From Zygaena filipendulae (lineage: Eukaryota > Arthropoda > Insecta > Lepidoptera > Zygaenidae), in assembly GCA_907165275.2 (NCBI GenBank), contig OU015659.1:2212501-2276500 (forward strand): a DNA stretch of 64,000 nucleotides, in the 5' to 3' direction. Below are positions 41,601 to 53,600 of the stretch, piece after piece; positions within the stretch are counted from its first letter, which is position 1, and each line of letters opens with the position of its first letter. A program made the translations under genes and the position numbers. Below the pieces are notes generated by a model that was not told the origin of the DNA, did not search any database, and was given only the letters and a program-made list of their open reading frames with translations.

Positions 41601-44600
41601 AGAGAAGGACATAGGGTACTTTTTATCCCGGAATTGCCGCGGGAACTCCGAAATTACCGCGGGTGAAACCGCGGGGCACAGCTAGTTAATAATATAATAA
41701 TAATCGACGCATTGTACGGAGGTTCCTGTCTCTGTGACCTTAACCACCGGTAGTTTGAGCTCTGCTCCGCTGCCGGTAGCGCACTAGGTTAAGGTTTTTT
41801 ATAATATTTATTTTTTTGTAAATTTATACTGTAAAAAACCCAAATTTAAGATCCATAAATGAATAATAATAACAATAATCCACTTCCCAACACACAGATC
41901 TACTTGATCCCACACTAACTCATAGCACTACTAGCTGTGAGCTTGTGTGGTGGAAATCAAACCAAACGTACATATGCTACATCCTATTAAAATGAAAGTG
42001 TGGATGTTTGTTACTCAATCACGCAAAAACGGCTGAAAGGATTTGGATGAAATTTGGCATGCGCGTTGTCGGGGGTACAGAGAAGGACATAGGGTACTTT
42101 TTTCCCGCGGAAACTCTGAAATTACCGCGGGTGAAACAGCGGGGCATAGCCAGTATAATAATCCAGTTCACACCACACAGACCTACTTGATCCCACACTA
42201 AGCTATAAGCTTGTGTCGTGGAAACCAAGCAACACGTGGTATATACTACATATTAATACATAATATTATACAATATATTAATAATAATAATAATCACATA
42301 AAAACATAATAATAAACACATCTACACTACAAAGTGAAATTCTGTGTTCTTCACACAAATTTCACCCCCACCGGGAATCAAACTCGATTAGCGGAAAGGC
42401 ATGGTTACCTACTGCGCCAATCGGGTCGCCAATGTGAGTAGGTAACCTCTGTGGAAACTTCATCAATTCACATAATTACGAGAACCTTCTACATATTATC
42501 ATATAATATTCAGTAGGTATAAAAACACGTCCAATCTGGAAAGTGGAACTAAGTGATCATCAAACAAAGTCCACCACGACCGGGAATCGAACCCGCAACC
42601 CTTTTAATTTTAACGGAACCGTGTTTTAATCGACACGGTGGGCTTACTCACTTGCAAGGCGATCTCTTGTATTTCGTGCACATGCTCGAACAGCACCCTC
42701 TGGTATATATACCGCATGGCCTCCTGCAGCAGCTGCGGCGTCCACATCAGCGTCGCGCCGCCATTCGCTCCCGCACCAACGTCGTACTTCCCGTCATCTG
42801 ACGCTATACTATTATCAACCTTCTCCCCATCCGACGCCATACAACTGGCACCCTTCCCCCCATCTGACTCCATACTGTGGTCACCCTTCCCCTCATCTGA
42901 CCCCGTACTACTGTCACTCTTCCCCCCGTCCGACGCCGTGCCGCTATCGCTTCCGTCACCATTCGTCTTCGGTTGCTTAGCGTTGCCGTTGACGTCTGTC
43001 AAGCCGTTCGTGAGTAGCGGCCGGGTCAACGTGCGCAGCGTCTGCAGCGTGGCCTTCCTAACGGACGTCGACGAATGGTCTAAATACGGCCAAAGGTGTG
43101 GCAGCACTTCGGACAAGTCGATGGGACTGAAAGAAAAAAAAATCATATAAAAACAGAAAAGAAGAGCTGACTTCTATCTAACCAAGCCTAGCAAGCGGAG
43201 AGCGTGTGATGTGAGAGTAATTTCGGCGGGAACTCCGAAAAACCGGGAGTGAAACCGCGGGGGAACAGCTAGTGGTAAATAAGAACAATGCTTACTGCAG
43301 CAGGGTGGCGGCTTGCGGCAGCGCCATGATGGCGGCTAAGAGCGCCATGTACGCGTTCGCCGGCGCCGCCAGGTCGTCCTGGTCGCGCAGCAGCCGCCAC
43401 GCGCGCGCCGCCACCGCACGCAGCGCGCCCGCGCCGCCGCCGCGCCCCGCCGCCAGCGCGCCCGCCGCCGGCGCCAGCGCGCCCGCCGCCACCGCCGACA
43501 CGTCCTCCGCGCAGTCGTCCAGCCCCGCGATCAGGTGCTCCAGCGCGCCGCACGAGCAACCCACCTCCTGCACGCGTATAACCCGAATAAACACACAACT
43601 CCCGAGGGAGAAGGCATCATGACGGAGTACGAATATCAAAATCCTATTTAGTCCGTCAGTAAGGTAATAAAAAAATAATAGACACGTATCTTTTGCTTTT
43701 ACGAAAAAAAATGGAAAACGATACTTAGATAAAACGCAATAAAGTTGGGGCTGTTGGAGCCGCCAAGGCGTGAAAGCGTAACAAACAAACAGACATAGAC
43801 TCACTTTCGCATTTATAATAGTAAGGATTGCATGAGGGGTAACGTCGCGCTGTGGTAGTGTGGTTGTGATTCCCCGGGGTATGCCGAGTGCTCACCTGGC
43901 GGGCGGCGAGCAGGTACTTGAAGCCGAGCAGCGCGCCGTGCCGCGCCTCCCACTGCGGCTGGTGCGCCAGCGCCGCCAGCAGCGCCGCCACGCGCCGCAC
44001 GCGCGCCTCGCGCAGCTGCGCCAGGCACACGCCCAGCGTCTGCGCGCACGTCTCGCGCACCGGCGCCACCACCTGCGCACACGCACACATGTACTGTACG
44101 GATATAATCGAACCGACCATCTCTGGCACTTGGCACATAAATAATATTCTACTATGTCTATATAGATTACTAGTTGTGCCCCGCGGTTTCACCCAAGTTA
44201 ATTTCAGAGTTCCCGCGGAAATTCCGGAATAAAAACTACCCTATGTGTTAATCTGATGTATAAGCTATATTATTGTAAAGTTTCATTTAAATCCATCCAG
44301 TAGTTTTTGCGTGAAAGGGTAACAAACATCCATCCATCCATCCATCCATACATATTTACAACCTTTCGCGTTTATAGTATTAGTAGGATGAGTGACAAAA
44401 AAGAAACATGACCTATCCTTGTCCGGTCGTCCGGAAGGCAGGCGTGATAATGTTACGCCCCGGAAACTTAACAATTTCTTTATTATAAAAACGTGGAAAC
44501 TAGAGTTTGTATTGGCTGACCAAGTGACATGACGTGAAACGAAGTTTACAATTGTAAAAATGTTAACTTGGCTAACCCTGCAGGATGCGTAGTCATCGGG

Positions 44601-47600
44601 CGAACGTGCCGTGAATGGATTGCTTTATTATAAGTATTTTGAATTCCGAAATAAAACCGACCTCATGAGTTCATATGAACGTGAAAAAAAATTGTTTTTT
44701 CTACGTATCGTAATCTTTATCTTTATGGTAGGAATTAAGATGTTTTGTAACATTGGCATGCTCATTGCCGCAAACACGAAAACTGTCACTGTTTTTTAAT
44801 CCACTGATTGAACCAAGATATGAGCGGATATGAGCGGGGACGGATAGCTATAATTTGTAGGTACTCGTACCTGGTCCGACACGAAGTCCCCGAAGCGATC
44901 GAGAGCTAGCACACAGAGCAACCTAAGGGCCATGTCTTCGAGCCATTCTTGATGTGCATCTTCCATCTGAAAGATAAATTATTCAATAGGCATGTGTCCG
45001 GAGTGTAAAAATCTAAATTCTTTTTCATCACCGTTTTTGTATCGCCTTTATTTTTTATTACATAAAAACGAAAGGGAAAAAAGTGGCCAATATTGTACAT
45101 GACGAACTGAAAACTAAAATTTAGTTATTTAGCATATTGCCTAGCGACAGATTTATTATATCAACTTAAAGTTCAGCCAGCCAGGAATTCTCCTAACACC
45201 GTACTATGGTTTCCTCACGATGTTTTTCTAGGGCGTGTGATCCGAACGCATTAGCCACCAAGCTATCGTTGCTGTCTATAGTACAGCAGGCTTACTATGA
45301 GCTCTTAAAGCTGGACCTAAATTGAATTGCTCTGGTTTATCGTACTATCACCACCTTTAAACAGGCCTGCTTGAGTTGCGTAGGGTACAAAATGTGTGAA
45401 TGTGCATGTGTGTAAGTGTATGCGTGCAAGCGTGCGTGCGTGTGCGAGGGTGTGTGTGCGTGTGCGTATGTGACCTGCTGCGGCGTGTCCCCGGCGCGGT
45501 GGCCCGCGCTGAGCGCGACGGGCGCGCGCAGCAGCTCGCGCAGCGCGCCGGCGGCCCCGTGGCGCGCCTCCCACGCCACGCTGAACAGCTGCGCCTGCAG
45601 CGCGCCGCACCAGCCGCGCAGCGGCCACGCGCCCGCCTCGCCCCACGACCCGGAGCTGTCCGGGGTCGGCGCCGTGCTGTCGTCTAACACACAACACCAC
45701 TGTAGATGGGCAATCAGCGCGGTGCACGGTGCTTGAGTTTACACCGGATATAAACCGAGGCGTTTACGGGCTTTTGTCGGGTTTATACCTACCCAAGCAT
45801 CGGGTTTTTAAGCTGGGTTGATCGCCCATTTATAAACACAACACAAACGTCACATAGCAAACATCACAGGGGTATCATCATCATCATATCAACGGAAAGA
45901 CGTCCACTGCTGGACATAAGCCTCCTCCTTCCCGCATCCAATGGCGCCCCGCGGCCTTCATCGAGCTGTCAGTCCACCTTGTAGCGGGCCTACCCACACT
46001 GGGATAATAATTTGCAGCTAGCGACGCACCAAGTGCCGTTGTTGTTTGTACTCACATATATTGAAGTCTTCGGTGACTTCGATCTTGATCTTCTTCCTGT
46101 CGGGCTCGTCGGGCGCGGTGGGCGCGGTGGGCGTGGTGGGCGTGGAGGGCCCCTCGTCGCTGCAGTCGCGCGACTTCTGCTTGCAGAAGGCGGCTTGGCG
46201 CGCCTTGCGCTTCGCCAGGTTCCTCTCGCGGGAGCTGAGCGGCTTGACGGACGCAGTCGGGACCAGCTCTTCAACTGGCCGCTGAAATTATAATATTAAT
46301 GGTAACACTTCACAACACACAGAGTTTTGCACTAAGCTATATAAGCTTGTGTCGTGGAAACCAAGCAAACGTGTTATATATTAAATACTAGCTGTGCCCC
46401 GCGGTTTCACCCGCATGAGTATCGGAATTCCCGCAGGAACTCCAAAGTAGCCTAATAATCTTAAACCTTCCCTGAACTTTCACATGCAACTACTTCAAGA
46501 TCAAAATAAGCCAAATCGGTCCAGCCATTCTCGAGTTTTAGCGAGACAAACGAACAGCAATTCATTTTTATATAATTACACGATTACTTTCGACTGATTC
46601 TTCTTTCGAGATATTTTTTTGACGCAACTGCCTTAGTAAATTAGCAAGTCGTCTATGAAACTATGCAAGCGCATTACCACCGACCGCTTCATCGCCCCTG
46701 AGGAAGAAGCAAGATATCTCACCCTTGCATTTTCAGTCTTGCACGTCGGCGTTTTCTCAATAAGCAGATCTTCATTGGAGTACATCGAACTAAAGTCCAC
46801 GCCCAGCTTGGAAGCGACATCAAGACCCAGTCGCGCGTTCAGCAGTTGACGTTGTTGCACTAAGCGCTCTTTCAAGTCTGCAATTCGAGACAATCGCCAG
46901 TTCAAGAGATGAGATAATGGATGAGATATGCTAAAAGACTGAGAGTACAGAGAAACAAAACCGGCCAAGTGCGAGTCAGACTCGTGCACGAAGGGTTCCG
47001 TACCTTTATCGATAAAAAAGGCAAAAAAAAAAATCACCTTGTTGTATGGGAGCCCACTTCAATATTTGTTTTATTGTATTTTTTAGTATTTGTTGGTATA
47101 GCGGCAACAGAAATACATCATCTGTGAAAATATCAACTGTCTGGTGACAGACGGACAGACAGACGGAGGGACGGACGGGGAGCGGAGTCTAGTAATAGGG
47201 TACCGAACCCTAAAAAGCATCCTTCTTGCTAAAAAGCAATAAAAGCGATCATGCGGAAGGAATGACGGCACGAGCCGTACGCCACACGCACACCCTGCAC
47301 GTATGCACACAATCCACCCGCCTCCAGTAGTAGTTCGAAAATCTGTTCGCTTGTATAGAGTGTCGCGGGTGAGCTTTGGGGAAGATCTCTATCCAGCAGT
47401 GCGCGTCTGCTGGCTGGTGTAACAACATCGACCACACAGCCCATAGACGCCTAATGTTTGATTTTGCGTATTGAATGCATTCTGGCAACTAGCTGAGGTA
47501 AGAGAAGCGGGGTTGCAACGCCGTGATTGGTTAATTCAAGGCCACACGCGCTAGTTACACGCCGTGATTGGCTAATTCACATTTATATCGGAACTATAAG

Positions 47601-50600
47601 TCAGATGTGTTGACAGGAGCCATTCGCCTGTTATTAGGCGTCTATGGGCTGTGTGGTCGATGTGTAACAATGACGACGTACCAGCGGAAGACAACGTCTC
47701 CTCATCCATGTCGTACTCCTGTCCCTCCGAGCCCATGAGGAGGGCGCCGTTCTTCAGTACGCGCTCGATGTCGAACGTCTCGCAGCGCAGCAGTTTTCCC
47801 GTGTCCTCGCACTCTTGCTTCTCTTCTGCGAAACGGAATATTATACCATATAGCATCAAGCATTAAACACAAATCGCTACATATCTATTGTAAAACAAAG
47901 TCCTCCGCCGCGTCTGTCTGTCTGTGTCTGTTTGTGATAAACTCAAAAACTGCTGAACGGATTTTCATGCGATTTTTACGAATATTGATTCAAGAGGAAG
48001 GAATTTATACGTATAGTTTATCCTGAGAACTCTGAAATTACGAGTGAAACTGAGGGGGGGCAACTAGCAGAGTTACCTATGGGAGTTACACACTTAAGTT
48101 AGTTCTTAATAAATACAGCCTCAATCGACAATATATGGTGATAGGGTAGTTTTCGGGGTATGAAAACTCTATTTAGTCTGTCAGTTATAATTATAGACAC
48201 GTATTTATTGCTTTTTCAAATTATTGAAGCAATACGAAGATAAAACGCATTATAGTCTAGGAGTGGGCGCTCAGGGCGTCATAACGTCCTATAACTGTAG
48301 CACGGCGTGACGTCACGCGACATTTCGACTTATGTAGGTATATCCGTTATTTTTTCATTACGTAAATAATTAAAAATACGTGTTCAATATTCTTTATTGA
48401 TCTACATACAGCCTTTAAGATGGACTAAAAACTAAAATTTGGTTGACAAGCCCATTGACGACCTAGCGGCTATTTATTACACAGCTGAACAACACAAAAA
48501 AGTTGCAAAGTTATTGCAATTTAGGAATGGTGACTATGATTTAGTTTTGTCATAATATTTATTTTTCATCACTCTTTCGTAAAGTGGATTTCATTGCGAC
48601 GCTTTTAAGTTCATGACGCAGCTTATTAAACACGCGTGCTTTTCAGTGGTGCATTAATCAGCAACATATCCTTACAACCTCTTACACATTATAAAACAAA
48701 GTCGCCCTCCGCGTCTGTCTGTCTGTCTGTTGTCAAAGATTACTGAACGGATTTTCCTGCGGTTTTCACCAATAGATAGAGTGATTCATGAGGAACGTAT
48801 CTAAGTTTATCCTAGAATTCTTGCGGAAACTTCGAAAACGCGGAGGACAGCTAGTTATTTAATAAAGCACACAAACTACAAAAAAAATAATTATGTAGGT
48901 ATCTACAACGTTCACGGTTATTCCACAACTATGGAATTTAAAATTGTGTTTTGTGTAAACAGAATTGATTGATTGTGGCAACAATGACATGCCGTTGGCT
49001 GTCGAGATAAAAAAACATGGTTGTTTTTGTGAGATAAACTCGCGTCTTAGTAAGCATTGTGCAATGTTCCTTTAGGTATAGTCGGCGCAAAAAGTTAAAA
49101 CTGACAACTGTGCGGCAAATCAAAATATAGACACTTCTTTTCATTCGCGTACGTTGAACTTTACCACTATTTGCAATAGTATTTAACTCTATTTATAGAT
49201 TTTTTAATTTATAGAAAAAAAAAACATAAAACAAAAAAAAATTATAGAAAAGTATTGAAAGTATTAAAAGTATTGAATTCAACTTCAAGACCTGTTTTTT
49301 TCGTGAAGTCTGTTACTCCAACAATGCGTGGAACAATAATTGTGTCAAAATCAGACCACTTTCATTCACAAACAAAGATTAACATTTTAAAATCCCGTTT
49401 TATGATGCCATCAAAATGGCATTGGTCCAATCTATAAAAATGTATATTGGTCTATTGACTTATTTAATTAGGCAAATTGAAAGTTTTGTGTTGTGTTGAA
49501 ATCTTATAAAGCGCCAGCGTCATTATATCATTAAACTTCACATGATACCTATTATGAAAGATGCTACCTTTCGCTTGCCTTCAGTTTCCTAATAGGACAC
49601 GAGTGGTATGTTTTGCTTCAAGCCACGAAAACAAACATGTGCGAAAGTTCAAATGTTTTTCCCTTCCTCAGATTTGAAAGAGATGATGTTGATAACGCGA
49701 AATTTTCATAAGTAGGTAAAAGAAAATTTTTTATATGAAAATTAAATTATCAAAAAGAGCACACAAATACCTACATAATAGGGTACTTGCATGAAATTTA
49801 TAATAAGAAATTGTGTCAATATTTCAAAAATAGAGCCTTAGAAAAGCGTTATCGTTATCGTGAAAGATTTACTAAAAAATTTCAATAGTTTCCAAAATAT
49901 TCAAGTTTTAATTTTGTGAAACGGAACGTTGCAACGAAACACCAATCACAGCCAAGCTTGACACATGACGTCACTTTTATTTTTGTAGGATACATTTACC
50001 TCTTTCAGAGAAGGCAAAAGAAACTAAGTGCATACAGTCAACGCATATTTTCCATTTCTGAAGTATTTTACTTTAAAATGCATCGGTAAGATGCACTTCG
50101 ATTCTTTACTGAACTTTTAGAAGTAAATCGACACAGTTCAACCTTAATTTCGCTTTTGGATATTGAATTTATCTGTCTGTCAGTGTCACATGACCCTGTC
50201 AATACGACAGTGACATTTCTATCACAGATTAATAAGGCGTAATTTTGAACTAGTCACGTTCATTCCGCGTTTCGGCGGTAAGGTCTAAAGTAGGAACTTT
50301 GAAACGCTCTATTTAATTAATTTACGCATGTTTTTTTTTCTTTTTCTTGCTTTGTTTAAGTAGGCCATATATCTTTAAAATAGTCTGAAAAAAAAATTCA
50401 TGCAAGTACCCTATTAATTTTTTAAAGACCTTATTAAAAAACTTGAAGTCGGTTTTTTAAGTGATTTAAAAAATCATGATTATTGAATTTATTATATATA
50501 CTCTCAGACGAAATAAACTTTTTATTTCGTCTGAGTATTTACTTAGTTCTGAAGATGTCATAGTGATGCTTTTTTAATGGACAAGTGATATTTGACTGCT

Positions 50601-53600
50601 TTATTTCGCAAATGAATAACCTTCACGGTACAAACGGATGCATAACTATAGGACATTAGTTATTTCCTTTTCGAGCAGAATACACAAACAAAATTATAAA
50701 TTATAATTTATGTAAGAACCAGTCTAAAGGAAGTAACAGTGCATTGTGATCAAAATGGACCTTATACGCAGCTTATGAGTTATGTTTAATTTTAGTGCAC
50801 AGTGGGCTTTTAGAAGTGGTATTAGGTACAACAAAAAAAGGATATTACGTCACGCCAGTAGGTATTCTAAACAAAATCTAGACCAGTTCGTGTATGCAAG
50901 ATAAGCCAGCCTCGTTTTATAAATAGAAGCAATCGTATATTGAATTACGGTTACACATATCGGTACCTAAACTACGTACCTACCTACCTACACGTACGTA
51001 ATCGATATGTTTAGTTTTCTTGCGATCAATTTTTACGATCAATCACTTCGTACGGAGCTCCGCGAAATAAAAACGGCAGCATATAGAACCGTTGTAATTA
51101 AATATAATTTTATTTTATTTTTTGCTAAGTACTTGGTTTGGGGATTTTATATTTGCTTGCAATTTTTTTTTGTGTAACATACAATATTATGTATGTTACG
51201 CATCACGATGTTTTTTTCTTTGTGGCTGTTTTTAACGACCCGGGAGCCGCGGGACGTGAGCTACCTACAATACGTTATTGTTAGGTAGTTTCATAGTAAA
51301 TTGAAATCCGTTGTTTTCTCAGGAACTAATGAATAGATTATCATACGCTTTTCATAGGTTGATTACAATTAAATTGGAGCTAAGCTTTGTTTCATTTAAA
51401 TCGCATGTGGGGAAAAAAATTGTTTTATAAAAAAAATGTTTTATACAACGTGTTAATGAATAACCTGGGCTGATACACCCCATTTAAAAAAATAAATAAT
51501 AATAATAAATTAACTCGAAAAAATTAACAGTCTAAAAGTTAGTCAACATTAGTTTGGAGGTGACATATCTACGAAATTTCAAGCGCTACGCCTGCGCCTA
51601 CGTCTCAATGACCGATTCGATTTTTTTGGTACGGGTTTCGTACGCGTCAAATATTGCATCCTACTAATATTATAAACGCGAAAGTTTGTATGTATCTATG
51701 TATATATGGATGGATGGATGGATGGATTTTTGTTACTTTTTCACTTAAATTAAACTTTACAATAATATAGCTTATACATCAGATTAACACAGATAAAAAG
51801 TATCCTATATCATAGGGTACTTTTTATCCCGGAATCCCGCGGGAACTTTGAAATTAACGCGGGTGAAACCGCGGGGCACAACTAGTTATAAATAATTTCG
51901 GTATGGGCTGATAAATATGAAAACAATATAACCTATATTAAAACATGGTGCGATCGATTCGGAAGTCGATTCTGAGCAAACTATTTTCTAGTTTTCAGTT
52001 AATTCATTAACACGTATAAAAACAACACTATATGCGTTTGTCACATGTATTTTAAAGAATAGAAATGAAACTATAAGACCCCGGTCTTATAATGTTATCT
52101 ACTAGCTATTCCCCGCACTTCACTCGCATTAGTTATGGAGTTCCCGCGGCATTCCCGGGTCCCTGACAACGTGTAAGTATAAATCATGATGATCAGTTAA
52201 GTAGTAAAGGCGTGAAAGCGTAAAAAATAAATAAACAAACAAACTCTTACCTATTTATAATACAATTATTAGGATTTACTAACATAAAAAAATAATAAAA
52301 ACAATTCTTTTTACAATTTTTATCTATCTGTATTCTGTATGTTTGTACGCGCATCACACACAAACTTCTGACATCAGGAATTCAAACTCAAGGAGTTTTC
52401 ATGGGTCAAACATAATTATGGTCAAACTTTAAATTTTTTTTTAATGTCATAGGGGGCATACGAGCATGTGGCACACTTGATGGTAAGTGATTACCGCCGC
52501 CCATGGACATCTGCAATACCATGAGACGTGCAGGTGCGTTGCAGACCTGGATGGGAATTAAAAAAACTACGGGCGTTGCAATGACTTGACCAAACTTCTA
52601 AATACAACATGCGGAGCCGCGAGCAGCAGCTAGTTAGAAATATGTACTAAAATTTATGTAAAGCGCGAGATAACTAAAAATCATTTCATAAATGAAAAGG
52701 ATATCCGTCATCCGGGTCGCTATATCATGGCGACCTTTTATTGTTTAATCATTTGCGTATATTGTCACTATTGCATACAATTAATGTAAATGGTTTACAC
52801 GTCTACTTAGAAATGAATGAATTATTTCGTATTGTTTATTTAAATAGTTATTTTTATGCTACGTTCACACGCGCGCCGTGCAGCCCGGCGGGCTGCCTGG
52901 CGGGCTGCGCGGCATGCAGCCCGTCCCGGGCCGGCGGACATTCAAGCTGTTTACACGCACGCCGTCGTGTCAGTCAGTGCCAGAATGGCGAGCAGCGAGG
53001 ATCTCGGTGTTGTTGCTGCCATATCCTTTGGCTTAACTTATTTTTATTGGAAAAAGGAACAAAATTATGAACGATTGTAATATCCGATCGTAGCGACTTT
53101 CTTAGCAACGTTGAATGAAGATCCACTCGTCGCGAAAGCGCGGGACAGACTGACTGCCCGCGCGCGTGTAAACAGTCACCGGGCGCCCGCACATTCATCC
53201 TTTGAACTTTGCCAAAAAACCGACACTTGCCCGATTCGCGGCATTCACGTTCACAGGCGCGTTCACGGGCTCGGGCGTACCGTTTACACGCTCGTGAATG
53301 TGAATGTGCACGTTGAATGTAGAGTTGAACGCACGCGTGTGAACGTAGCATTAGAGTCACGTACGCTCTATTTAGCAACGCGGCACGCCCCATAGATATA
53401 TAATATTACGCGTTATAGTTACATTCAAAACTCCGTTCTAAATTGGAGCACAGAAGTTCTCGCTGGGAGACGTAGTAAACTGTTTCCATCATACGCATCC
53501 CTCTCTCTGACTCAGCGTGCGCTGGATGTGGCTCTATGCCACACCCACAATTAATTTACATACTTGACGGGCGAGATAATATCATCCAATAAACGCGAGT

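Noticed and set aside
42361..42430. Candidate tRNA gene
   Set aside because: A and B boxes are present, but the acceptor stem and cloverleaf do not form and a SINE body is attached.
47229..47488. Overlapping minus-strand ORFs ([13 protein letters not shown]... and [16 protein letters not shown]...)
   Set aside because: They overlap an inverted repeat inside a BTAF1 intron and each other in different frames; repeat-derived rather than a gene.
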